The translations under genes were made by a program, and so were the position numbers. Below the pieces are notes generated by a model, which saw only the letters and a program-made list of their open reading frames with translations, was not told the DNA's origin and did not search any database. From assembly GCA_036936605.1 (NCBI GenBank), contig JAUPFV010000004.1:287660009-287724008 (forward strand): a DNA stretch of 64,000 bases. Reading direction: 5' to 3'. Positions within the stretch are counted from its first letter, which is position 1; each line of letters starts with the position of its first letter. Source of the DNA: Limnanthes douglasii subsp. nivea (Eukaryota; Streptophyta; Magnoliopsida; Brassicales; Limnanthaceae). This document shows, one piece after another, positions 49,494-59,886 of the stretch.

Positions 49494-49975
49494 CTTATGA
49501 TTTACTTTGTTTACTTTTTATCCAGACTAAAGTCCTTGGAAGGCCAAGGCATTATTTTTGTAATTGTATCCGGTATCTGACCGGATAGGTTTTTTGTTCT
49601 ACTTTGACCATTCAAAAGTCCTTGGAAGGCCAAGGCACTTTAAGTTATTTCAATGAATGTTTCTGTTTTGCACAAATCTCATCTTCTTTCATTGTTTGTT
49701 CCAATTTTGATGGCTAGAGTTTGGATATCCTTTAGTTATTTCATAGTGAGAGTGTTTAAGTTCTCCGGCTAGAGTTTCAATAGCCCTTAGTTATTTCAAT
49801 CCGGATAGTGTGACAAAGGACAAAACTTAAAACACTTGGAAAATTTTTAAGAAGGCATCAAATTTTATTCAAAAGCCCGGACACCTTATTAAAACCTCCC
49901 CGTGCCACCAGGGAGGAAAGAGTATGCCCCAAATATTTACATGGATGTTTAAACAAGTAAATATTTACACAAATG
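49494..49975. other. Spacer between convergent antisense gene and pol
   Basis: Non-coding. AAGTCCTTGGAAGGCCAAGG recurs near 49529 and 49615, and GGCTAGAGTTT recurs near 49712 and 49767. The repeats may be transcript 3' ends of both genes. Confidence 0.5.
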
Positions 49976-52900
49976 CTACTCCAAGTACATCCGGAGATGC
50001 TCGATATTCCAAGGATAAGTCAAGACTCTTCCATCTTTGTCTTCCAACCAATATGTTCCAGGTTTAATTCTTTCAACAACTATGTACGGACCTTCCCAAG
50101 TTGGGGCCAGCTTTCCGAACAACTTTTCTTTAGTGTGTAAGAAGACTTTCCTTAATACCTTGTCCCCTGGTTGGAAATCTCTTCTTTTAACTTTGGAAGT
50201 AAACCTGCTTCTCATCAAACCATGATAGTGTGCAACTCTAAGGTGAGCTTTAACTCGTCTTTCTTCTATCAAATCAAGTTGACCTCTGATTGCCACCTCG
50301 TTAGCGTGTTCGGAGAAGTTGTGAACACGAAATGATGGGAGAGTTGCTTCTATAGGAGCTACTGCATCCATCCCATAGACCAAAGCAAAGGGTGACTCTT
50401 GCGTTGCTGCCCCAGGTGTTGTCCGGTAGGCCCACAAGACCTCTTGTAATTAACTAGGCCACTTCCCAGCAGCCCCTTCCAAATTCTTCTTTAAACCGGA
50501 CAGTATAGTTCTATTAGCCACTTCAACTTGCCCATTTGCTTGTGGGTGGAAAGGTGAAGAGAAACAATGTTGTATACCCCTTGACGCACAGAAGCTCTCC
50601 ATTTCCCTATTGTCGAACTGTGGCCCATTGTCTGTTGTTATCTTTTGTGGGACACCAAATCTGCAACAGATGTTGGATAGAATAAATTTTATAACAGCTT
50701 TTGATGTTGTTCCTGCTAGAGGGGCTGCTTCAATCCACTTCGAAAAGTAGTCTATGGCCAAAATTATAGTTTTGCGTCCTCCAGACGCCACAGGGAGAGG
50801 CCCTACTAAATCCAACCCCCATCGAGCAAAAGGAATAGGCTCAGAAATTGACTCTAAAGGAATGGCTGGGACATGAATTTCATTGCTGTACCTCTGGCAT
50901 GGGTCACACTTTCTTACCAATTCCTTAGCATCTTTCATGATTGATGGCCAATAGTAACCGGCCAGTAAAACTCTTCTTGTTAAAGCTCTGAATCCACAAT
51001 GGGCTGATCCCTCACCATCATGTAATTCGGAGAGGACTACTTGAGACTCTTCATCCCCCAAACAGCGCATGAGAGGTTTACTATAAGATTTTTTATACAA
51101 CACTTCTCTCAATATGATGAAACCACGAGCCTTGTGTTTCAATGTTCTGGCTAGTGACTTATCCGGAGGCACGACACCATCGGAGAGATATTGCAGGAGA
51201 GGAAACCTCCAGTCTTGAGGTTGTTTCACTTGCACTTCAAAAATTTCCTCTTCTTTACCCTTACTAAGTTGAATGGAGGGGCTTTCCAGCACATGGATCC
51301 ATGGATATGACTCCGTATATGCTATGGTTGCTAACGAGTCTGCTAGCTCATTTTCTGCCCGGGGTATGTACTCATAAACAACACCTTTAAACTTGAGTGC
51401 TTCATTTTTTAGGAGGAGTAAATACTTCACAAGCTGCTCCTTCTTAGCCTCAGATTGGCCTTGGGCATGCTGGATCAGAAGCTGGGAATCACTTAGTAGC
51501 TTAACACTCTTAGCCCCACAAATGTAGGCCAACTTTAAACCAGCTATAGCTGCTTCGTATTCAGACTCATTATTAGACACCCTAAAACCAAAACAAATAG
51601 CCTGGTACATTTTGTCTCCATATGGAGAAGTTAAGCACACCCCTGCACCACATCCCATAGTGCTAGATCCACCATCTGTTCGGACGACCCATACCTTTTT
51701 ATCTTTTATGTCAGTAGTTTGCTCTGAATCCCTGTCGGAGTGAAATTCAACCAAAAAATCAGCCACGTCTTGAGCCTTGACTGTTGTTCGAGGAGAAAAG
51801 TCTATGTCGAAGTCTCCCAACTCTACTGAGCACTTAGTCATCCTACTTGAAATATCTGCCTTTTGGAGGACATTCTTTAGGGGAAAAGAAGTCCGGACGA
51901 TGATGGGATGAGCCTGGAAATAAGGCCTCATCTTTCTTGCAGCTATCACCAGGGCTAACGCTAATTTTTCGAGTTTCAAGTAACGATTTTCTGCATCTAT
52001 CAAACTTTTGCTGATGTAGTACACTGGATGGGGATGACCATCGACCTCCCTTACGAACACAACACTGATGGCACAACTTGAAACTGCCAAATATACGAAG
52101 AGTGTCTCCCCATCAACTGGCTTAAACAAAGTTTTGGGGGAGGACAGGTGCTTCTTGATTTCATTGAAAGCCTCATTGCACTGTGGGGTCCAATCGAATC
52201 CCTTTGCACCCTTCAAGGTTTGAAAGAAAGGGGCACACCTGTCCGAAGACCTTGAGATAAATCTGTTTAAGGCAGCCAATCTCCCTGTTAATCGCTGTAC
52301 TTCTTTAACGTTTTGAGGAGGCTCAATTTGAAATAGGGCATTAACCTGGTCCGGATCGGGTTGTATTCCATGCTCACTTATAATATAGCCCAGAAACTTC
52401 CCGGACTGCACTCCGAACACACACTTTCCTGGGTTTAATTTCAAATTCACTTTTACCAAGTTGGCAAAAGTTTCTTGGAGATCGGACAAGTGCAATTGCT
52501 CATCCACACTCTTCACCATCATGTCATCAATGTATACTTCCATATTTCTTCCAATCTGATCAACAAAAGCTTTGTTTACTAATCTCTCATAAGTATCCCC
52601 AGCATTTTTCAACCCAAACGGGATTACCTTATAGCAATGAAGACCTCTGTCAGTGACAAATGTGGTATGCTCTTGATCCTTTGGATCTACTTGAATCTGA
52701 TTGTATCTGGAGAAGGCATCCATAAAGGAAAGCAGCTTGTTCCGAGAGGTGGAGTCTACTAACTGATCAATCCGGAGGACTGGATACAAATCTTTTGGGC
52801 AAGCTCTATTGAGATCTGTGAAGTCAATGCACATGCGCCACTTGCCATTTTTCTTCTTTACCACAACCGGATTGGCAGTCCACAAAGGATACTGAGACTC

Positions 52901-53105
52901 CTTGATGTGCCCCATCTTTGTGAGCCTGTCAACCTCTTGCACAATGACATCAGCCTTCTCCTTAGAAAAAGCTCTCCTCTTTTGAACTACTGGTGCTACG
53001 TCTCTCCGGACGGATAAGTGATGTGATATCACTTCTACTGGAACCCCAGTAACATCAGCATTGCACCAAGCAAAAACATGCTGATGGTTCATCAAAAACT
53101 TTTAA
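49976..53105 (-). pseudogene. Gypsy pol: reverse transcriptase, two RNase H domains, integrase
   Basis: One frame runs from 53095 to a TAA at 50450-50452, then continues in the same frame to 49976. Motifs in order for reverse transcriptase are NPVVVKKKNGKWRMCIDFTD, VIPFGLKNAGDTYERLVNKA and YIDDMMVKS. The first RNase H has FVYLAVSSCAISVVF. The second, archaeal-type RNase H has VVRTDGGSSTMGCGAG, NNESEYEAAIAGL, LLSDSQLL and ADSLATIA. Integrase has H-x-C zinc residues (CDPCQRYS), GLDLVGPLP, TTDNGPQFDN and HPQANGQVEVANR, and C-terminal WEGPYIVVERIKPGTYWL. The premature TAA removes the integrase C-terminus. Just upstream (near 53100) a frame change separates pol from its linker to protease. Confidence 0.92.
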
Positions 53106-53197
53106 CATTTCATTTTTCAAAACGGGTGGCATCTTAGACTCTATCTTGACACTTTTTCCTTCTTCCAGATAGTGTGTTTCTACCTCTTCGACCGGTA

Positions 53198-54764
53198 TCA
53201 ACACTCCAGGGGTCTCTCTGGGGTCATCAATTTCACCCTCACCCCCAGAAAGGCCCTCAAATTGCTATTGCTCGTTAATACGGACTGCCCCAGTGTTCGA
53301 GGAGTCAGGGAAATAGCATAACATTCTCTTGCAATCTTTTGACTGTTCCGGACGACTCCAGCTTGTCCCTGAACAACATATTTCAAGCACTGGTGGACTA
53401 TTGAAGCCACTGCATGCATCCTAGAGAGCCAAGACCTCCCTAGAATAGCATTATAGCAAGTGGGACAATCCACCACAATAAAGAGTATTCTGACCATTTT
53501 CTTGAAAGGGCCCTTGCCCAATGGAACTTCCTCTTCGAACTCTCCGATCACATCTGTTGAGCTGCCTGTAAAGCCCACAATTGATATGTCCGAACTCTGA
53601 ATTACAGCTGGATTTTTCATTCTCTTGTATGTGGTTAAGAAAAGGATATTGGTTGAGCTTCAAGTATCCACCAGAATTCGTCTTATGTCGTTGCCCCCAA
53701 TAGATGCTCCTATGACAACAGCATCCTCATGAGGGCCAGCAATATCTCTTAAATCATCTTCATCAAAAACAACGAAGGGGAATGAGTTTTGTGACTGATA
53801 GGAAGTCATGCCTCCTTCTAGCTGGGAGGCTAAAGTATGCACGTGCCTCTTCCTCGAAGAAGCAGTAGGAGCTGTCATAGTGTCCCCTCCGAAAATTGTA
53901 AGTGACTCGAAAAACTTAATGAGTCCGGAGACCGACCTAGAACATTCCTCAATTGTACCCACTCTGTTTCGAGTTGGATCAGGATCCAAGTACTCAGATT
54001 CCACATCAAACCTTTCAATTATAACCATGGCTCCCTCCGGAGCAGCATTACTTGGACCAACTCGGTGAGTGTTGTCAAGCCTATTACTTCCTCTTCTTTT
54101 GACGTAAGCCCCCAGCTTTCCCCTCTCAATCAAGTTCTGAACTTCTTGTTTCAATGCTATGCAGTCATCAGTGGTATGACCAATATCATTGTGATATTGG
54201 CAAAACGATTTATTGCGATGCTCTCTGGGAGACTGCAATGCGGCTGGTCTCCGATAATGCACCTCTTCCTTTGTTTTATCAAAAATGGGGGCCACACTTT
54301 CTTTCAATTCTGCGAACCACTCCGGTTGGACCCATGGCCCTCTCTTGTTTCTAGATTGCTGACTCTGAGCAGGAGCAGCTGGATGAGACTGAGCTTTTGC
54401 CTTAACCACTCCGGTTGGACCCATGGCCTCTCTTGTTTCTGGATTGCTGACTCTGAGCAGGAGCAGCTGGCTGAGACTGAGCTTTTTCCCTACCATGCCC
54501 CTGTCCGGTCTCTCTTGCTTTGTTCCCGGACTGATTCTGATTGGGATTTGGTGCCACCGGGGTAGACCTCACCTGCCTGTGCACCCTGGTTTTCTTTGTT
54601 TCATCAACGTTTATTTGTTTTCCAACCTGATTCAGCAACCCTCCCCATGTCATGGCCTTCTTTCGGGTTACTGAGTCAGCTAGATTTCCTGGGTTCAAAC
54701 CCTGTCTTAGGGATGCTATTGCTACCTGTTCGAAGCAATCAGCCAACCCATTCTTGGTGTTCAC
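53198..54764 (-). pseudogene. Gypsy gag C-terminus and protease, with a stop at the protease active site
   Basis: The 54764-54402 part holds NGLADCFEQVAIASLRQGLN. A tandem duplication near 54319-54484 shifts the frame. From 54496 the frame includes a zinc-knuckle-like FCQYHNDIGHTTDDC. It then reaches protease at NDIRRILVDT, where the codon after DT is TGA (53662-53660). Family members have glycine there (DTG), so GGA to TGA is likely. The frame continues SSTNILF and AILGRSWLSRMHAVAS, typical of gypsy proteases, to 53198. Another frame change follows near 53270. Confidence 0.85.
54319..54484. repeat. Direct duplication of about 85 bp within gag
   Basis: CCACTCCGGTTGGACCCATG followed by GATTGCTGACTCTGAGCAGG occurs twice in succession, at about 54319-54403 and 54409-54484, with a few differences. 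The duplication adds a repeated QPAAPAQSQQSRNKRG peptide and breaks the frame. Confidence 0.8.
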
Positions 54765-55738
54765 AAAACGGCTTATATATTATTTCAAGGACTCATTTGG
54801 TTCCTGGGCACAATGGATTATTGTGTCTCCATTTCCCTTTAGCTCTTTACTCCCTACAAACTGCCTTCGAAAGGCTACCCAAAAAGTATCGAAATCTTTA
54901 ATACAACCCTGAGGCAGGCTGTTGTAACATTTTAGAGCACTCCCCGTAAATGATTGGAGAATTCCCTACAAAGTAATTTATCATCGTCGTCAAAGTCCAT
55001 CATGAAGTTTTTAAATTGTTCCAAATGGTTGTCCGGATCAGTACTGCCATCGTACTTCTCTATTTTGGTGCTGTCAAACCTCTAAGGGAGGTTTCCGGAC
55101 AGAATTTTAGAAGATAATGGAGATTGCCTCCAATTTCTTCCACGACTGAACACAGTATCCCCATTGGGAGTTGCAAAGATACCTGGTTCATCGTGAAAAG
55201 CGAAGGGATCCATCAGCATCCGGTCCACATGCCTCCGGCTGTGAGATGACCCTTTACCAATATTCTTCTTCGTCCTTCCATATCTATCCCTTTTTCTTGA
55301 ATATTTTTTGATCTGCTTTTGCTTCTTTCTAGTTCGACCCTTATCGCTGCTTGAGGATAAAGATTTTTTAACTCCTTCATCGTCCGAAGAGCTATCAGAA
55401 GATTCTGAGCTTGAGTCAGAACTCTCCACTGGCTTGGACCGGTGAGACTTTTTGGAGCTGGCATGAGTCTTTTTGGTGCTCACATGAGTCTTTGAAAACT
55501 CATGCTCTTTGGGGTTGTCGGTGTGATGAGCAACCGATGCTTTGGACTTTTCTTTCATGCCCATCTTAGCCTTTTCTGCCCTCAGAGCTTCTATTTCACC
55601 CTTTAGCCTACCACGCTCTTCGATAGTGTACTCATCGTTCTCTCCCACCACTTCAAGCAGAGCTGGTGGTACTTCTGGATTGTCTGGATTCATTCGGACA
55701 GACTTTCTTAGCTGGTTTTGAATGCTTGATTCAGGCAC
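54765..55738 (-). pseudogene. Gypsy gag, N-terminal and capsid part
   Basis: 55738-55082 is an open frame beginning MPESSIQNQLRKSVRMNPDN, with EERGRLKGEIEALRAEKAK and a Ser/Lys-rich segment (SSDSSSESSDSSSDDEG). It stops at 55082 after SKILSGNLP. Past the stop the capsid continues through several breaks: FDSTKIEKYDGSTDPDNHLE, then KELKGNGDTIIHCAQEPNES. The ATG lies 27 bp inside the LTR border, just after the primer site. Confidence 0.8.
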
Positions 55739-55744
55739 CTTCTC

Positions 55745-55762
55745 CTCCCACTGTGGTCGCCA
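55745..55762 (-). other. Primer-binding site of the gypsy element
   Basis: The minus strand after the 5' LTR reads AAT and then TGGCGACCACAGTGGGAG. Starting with TGG two or three bases after the LTR is the expected layout. The decayed copies A and B have TTGGTGACC in the same position. Confidence 0.85.
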
Positions 55763-55765
55763 ATT

Positions 55766-56174
55766 TGGTGTGGATAATTATCACCTCAGGGTAGGCTAGT
55801 AATTTGTTTGGTGTTTAACAGTAGTATGTGAGTGTTTTATATTTAGTGTAGAGAGTAGAGAGATAATTAAGCTGGCTGGTAGCAGTTAATTCTCATTACC
55901 CACACTTAATGTAGGTGGTTGGGTATTTATACCCTAATGTTTGGGCCCTTATGGGCTTTCGGGTCATGTTTAATGGACCCGGGTCATGTTCAAAGACCCA
56001 TGAGCTCTTAAGTAGGAGAGCAAGTAGCTTAGTCAAGTAGTGTTTAGGTTTTTTAGTACTTTTGTCATAGTTTGAACAGTCCTATGGTCTGAGTGTTCGA
56101 AGTGATCTGTCCGGTCCGGAGGCCTTGGACCGATCTGTCCTTGTCCGGGGAGCATGCGGAATTTGGACTCATCA
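55766..56174 (-). repeat. 5' LTR of the gypsy element
   Basis: 409 bp. It differs from the 3' LTR at 9 positions by my count, followed at 56175 by the ATATA target duplication. Confidence 0.92.
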
Positions 56175-58612
56175 ATATACACTAACTTTGTTTGAATATT
56201 TATACAACAGTAAATATTATTATAGAAACAATTTCATCACAACAAATAAATAATATATCTGAATCTTAGTGAACTTTTGATCCACTTACATCTTCTAGGC
56301 TGTCTGGTTCTGCCACTTCTTTCCCACGATCTTCTATCTCCTTTTCCCTGTGAAGTACGAGTTGTTGGTCATTCGGAGGAGACTCGTGTCTTTCTTTCTC
56401 CGTCAGTGTCTCCGTGGTGTCCATCTCTGTGGACACCAATAACTCTTCTTGCATCATTGCAGATGGTACCGGTATGGGTGAATGGTTCCCATCATCATCC
56501 CTCTCTTCTGGCGGTACTCCATCAGCTTGGTGCTGATCAGCATCATATTCGGACGCCTGCAATTCAGTGGATGCTGCTCTATATTGAAATGTTGGTACCT
56601 TCTCAACTACTGGGCTTCCAATCTGGCAAATTGGCTGAGAGATAGCATTGTGGAGTTGTTGTGCTTCAAGATCCGCTATCTTCCGTTTCAATTATTCCAG
56701 CTGAAAAAATGATACAAGACGTTTTATAAACATATTAAGTGCTGATTATAGCGATTATTTAAGGCTCAATTTCATACTTACTTCTCTGGCCTGTTTTTCT
56801 ATCTTTCTCTCGTACTTGTTCTTGTCGGCATATGTCTTCAAATGCTTTGATTCAGCAACAATTTCAGACTTCTTTGGACTAAGTACTCTGCGTTTGAGTA
56901 CATAATCACCGATTGTTTCACTCATACTGGTTGTTCCCTCGTCGTCGGGCTCCTCCCTGGATTTTACTTTCGGTGGTGGTAGAATCGTTTGCTTGGGGAG
57001 TCTTGGTGGTGGAATCGTTGGCTCGGGGAGTGTTGGTTGTTAGGGTCTGGGAGATATCACCTGATTCGTTTTTTTCTGTTTCCGTGATGCTCGTCTCCTT
57101 TGTCTTGGTTTTGGTACTGTGCTTTTCTTCCTCTTCCTTGATCTTTCTTCCGGTGAAATAGGTTCCTCATCTGCATCTCCACTATCTGGTCGTTCTCCGA
57201 AAGCTTCGCTTTCAGCCTCGGTAAGAAGTAGTGGACCTTCCAAAACCTACCAACAGAGGCACATGTAAGTAAATAGATGCAAGTGGCTTGTTTTGAAAGT
57301 ATGAGCGTGTAGTCAAACAAATTGTTTTTTACAAACAGTTCGCATTATATGCTGCGAAATGTGTGAAATTCTATCCATGTTAAAGTTGCAAACAACTCGC
57401 ATGCTGAGCTGCGAATTGTGTGTAAACAATATGATGTGAATTGTGTGGAAACAATAAGTTGCGACTAAATATTCATATCAGGCTGCGAAATGATTGATGC
57501 ATTGTTATAATATAACACCGATCAAAACGCATGATATGTTGCGAACTGTTTGCAACCCCAATTTAATACCTATATACAGCTCATACCTGGTCATCTTTCA
57601 GGTTGGGTATTCTAATGAGCAGCGCCACGGTTGTTTCTTGGCACTCTAATCCCAACCATTTGAAAAACCTTGGTATCAAGGTCGGATTTGCTACCTCGAG
57701 GCCGATTGCTGTGTGCTCCATGAAGAATGGCTGTATGGGGACAAGTTTTATCATCTAGATGCTCTGTACATAACTAATGTTTATACTAATAGATCAATCT
57801 TACAATTAGAAGGGCGACGCAGCCGACGACTCGATCAGGTTTTTCGATTGCTAAGCAACTCCGGATAGACTGTCGAAGCTTGTACAATATTGATCCGGAC
57901 CAGTCGTAACTGTTTATTTTGCTGAGGTCTTTAACATAATAAACCGTGCTCCAACCCAGGATATCTCCAGATACGGAGTAGAATAGGGTGGAGCACAAAA
58001 ACAGTATCAACAGCCTCGCAACGTCTTCCAACTCATGCTCCCCCCCCCCCTTCGCTTATGGCCTTCTCTATACCTGCTTGTAAACCCAATGACAACATGC
58101 TATGTTAGAAAAGTACAGAATCCTGCTTTATAATATGAAGTCGATTTTACACGTACCTTTATAATGGCATTCGTTATTGTTTTAGTATTTGACGATCCTA
58201 CTTTCCTACCAGTTTTACCCATGAAGTATATCTTCATCATCCTCGATTCGTCTTCCTCGTCGGGCGCGTATTTGTTGTGGAATGCTTCGGTTTTCGTTAA
58301 CCGCATTTTCTCTGTGCCATACTTTATCCCGAATAGGAACTTCACATCGTCTTTGGTTAGCTTTACAAACTTTGAGCCAATATGGAAGGCGTCTCGATCG
58401 ACAGAGAACCTCTCGACGAGATACTGAATGATACAGTAGAATTTCTTCTTTGGTAGCTCTGCCTCATTACGGATGTCGAAAGCCGTTTTCAAAAGCATAT
58501 AGAAGGGTGTGTTTCTTGCAGATTCAATGTGAGCACGGGTAATACCCATCTTTTTAAGAAGCTTCAGAAGGCTCACCAACCCTGATCTGTAATAGCTTGG
58601 TTTTGTTGTCAT

Positions 58613-59520
58613 ACTTCCTGCACAAACACAAATCAGTTGAAGTGTCACACACCTCGCATCACAAGTTACGAACTTCATATCTTATCAGTTAAAGTGTCAC
58701 ACGATTCGCATGACAAGCTGCGAATTGCCTATATATCAGTAGAGTTTTTACAAGCAATTCGCATGCTGGCATATGAATTGTTCGTAAATACAAGCTGCGA
58801 ATTGCATGGCATAAACATTCAATCGAGCTGCGAATTGCTTGCATATTGGGTGATAAAGATGCGAACTGTACTACAGCGCACACGTACAGTCTGCGAACTG
58901 TTCTATTTTTTACATGCACGTCGCAGGGATCTGGGAAATATTGAAACAATACCAAAATCAACAATCAACTACCTAATGCACATCTAACATACATCATAGT
59001 TCTCAGGAAAGTATTAACATTACATGCAACTAAACTTCTACCCTGCGTTCGACGATAAACCCAGAAACTGAGCAACTATCTTCACTAAATACTTCATTCC
59101 AGTATAAAAAGCAACGCCTATCGTGAATTAATAGAAAATAGTGGTTCGAATTCATAAAAAACGCAAAAAAAGTACACTTTCCACGATAATGCATACCTGT
59201 TTACTTCTAAACACTGTCCTATTCATCGGTCGGAGAAGACTTGACGGCAACTTTCTCGAACAGAAGGTGGTTACTCGTTGGACTAAGTAAAAGACGGTGA
59301 CCGGTGCGATTCCGTTGAAGGTGCGAACGGCGACTGATTTCGAACGATGAGAAGCTGTAGGGCTTTTGGGTTTGAGAGAGAGTGTATCACGAAGTCGAAC
59401 GGTTTCTGGTGGTTTCTAAAATTAGACGTGTTTTGGGTTTGTTTAGGGTGATGGGAATGTGGAAAAAAGTGGGTTTGAAATGAAAAATAGGTATATATAG
59501 TCGAGGGATATTTTTGTCCA
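58613..59520 (-). promoter_or_regulatory. Promoter, leader exon and first intron of the Ulp1-like gene
   Basis: On the minus strand a TATA motif (CTATATATACC, near 59490-59500) lies about 115 bp inside the right end of the MULE. A leader of about 260 bp runs to AAGTAAACAG at about 59199. There a GTATGC donor starts an intron that ends TTGTGCAG near 58622, 8 bp before the ATG at 58612. The intron holds several copies of the dispersed GCGAA motif between 58659 and 58900. Confidence 0.55.
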
Positions 59521-59524
59521 ATTT

Positions 59525-59613
59525 TTTAGTCGAGGTACTAAGTAACACTATCTAGAATTTGGGTACTACCGGGTAATAAGATACTTGAGTGGGTATTTAC
59601 CGGTACTTTTCTC
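59525..59613 (-). repeat. Right terminal inverted repeat of MULE 1
   Basis: Read inward from 59613 it begins GAGAAAAGTACCGGTAAATA and then CCCACTCAAG. It matches the left end imperfectly. The 9-bp duplication AAAGAGTTT follows at 59614-59622. Confidence 0.75.
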
Positions 59614-59729
59614 AAAGAGTTTTCAATAAAAAATGATGTTTAATACAAAAATAAAATATTGGAAATTAGTTAAATACAAAAATAAAATAAAAAACTATTA
59701 GGCAACAATTATTATACATAAAAAAACTA
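59614..59729. repeat. Repeat E, short continuation between the two MULEs
   Basis: This sequence (TCAATAAAAAATGATGTTTA and on) continues repeat E and aligns with 26700-26770 of repeat C. It separates the right end of MULE 1 from the left end of MULE 2. Confidence 0.75.
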
Positions 59730-59878
59730 GGGAAATTGTACTTAAAGTACCCACTCAACTATTCAATTGTCACTTACCACCCAAGGTTTGATCAATTGTT
59801 ACTTAATACCCAACTCAACTACCTTATTGTCACTTACAACCTAATTTTATTTTAATACCCTAACTACCCTTAACCCAC

Positions 59879-59886
59879 TATATAAA
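59879..59886 (+). promoter_or_regulatory. TATA box of MULE 2 transposase gene
   Basis: TATATAAA at the position equivalent to 37356 in MULE 1, about 150 bp inside the element. Confidence 0.6.

Larger units (their letters stand above)
46042..56174 (-). mobile_element. Complete 10.1-kb Tat-lineage gypsy retrotransposon nested in MULE 1
   Basis: The LTRs are 409 bp each (46042-46450 and 55766-56174), reading TGATGAGTCC to CCACACCA on the minus strand. They differ at 9 positions by my count, 8 of them transitions. The target duplication ATATA is at 46037-46041 and 56175-56179. Order on the minus strand is 5' LTR, primer site, gag, protease, reverse transcriptase, RNase H, second (archaeal-type) RNase H and integrase. 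An antisense gene (plus, 46897-49493) lies before the 3' LTR. Dual RNase H and an antisense ORF are hallmarks of the Tat lineage (Retand and relatives). It carries several breaks, so it is not autonomous. Confidence 0.94.
43399..58612 (-). pseudogene. Ulp1-like cysteine protease gene of MULE 1, ten or more exons, split by a gypsy element
   Basis: Ulp1-type (C48) proteases remove SUMO-like modifiers; plant MULE-borne versions have unknown roles. My exon model on the minus strand is 58612-58157, 58073-57805, 57754-57587, 57246-56782, 56700-56290, about 45770-45009, 44846-44523, 44439-44329, 44255-44025 and 43647-43399, nearly all with GT-AG borders. The first two exons give a DUF1985-like domain (FHIGSKFVKLTKDDVKFLFG, GWSTVYYVKDLSKINSYDW). 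Next come a basic linker, an acidic exon and a glutamine-rich exon. The protease follows, with His in NHWTLLVIDVDG, Asn in place of the usual Asp in ITNYNPL, and Gln and Cys in RRIPQ and LDCGSFVCKYA. Stops occur in the exons at 57246-56782, 56700-56290, 45770-45009, 44846-44523 and 43647-43399. The gypsy element sits in the intron after 56290. Confidence 0.75.
37207..59613 (+). mobile_element. 22.4-kb Mutator-like element carrying a transposase and a Ulp1-like gene
   Basis: The 9-bp sequence AAAGAGTTT lies at 37198-37206 and 59614-59622, the size expected for MULE insertion. The ends are diverged inverted repeats sharing TACCCACTCAA and, further in, TGTTACTTA-TACC. The paralogue at about 26698 (AGGAAAGAATTTTTAGTAAA) shows the host repeat without the insertion. 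Contents are transposase (plus, 38852-41393), a small acidic-protein gene (minus, 42348-42812), a Ulp1-like protease gene (minus, 43399-58612) and a nested gypsy element (46042-56174). Without the nested element the MULE is about 12.3 kb. MULEs carrying Ulp1-like genes are known in plants (the Kaonashi type). All genes inside carry breaks. Confidence 0.92.
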
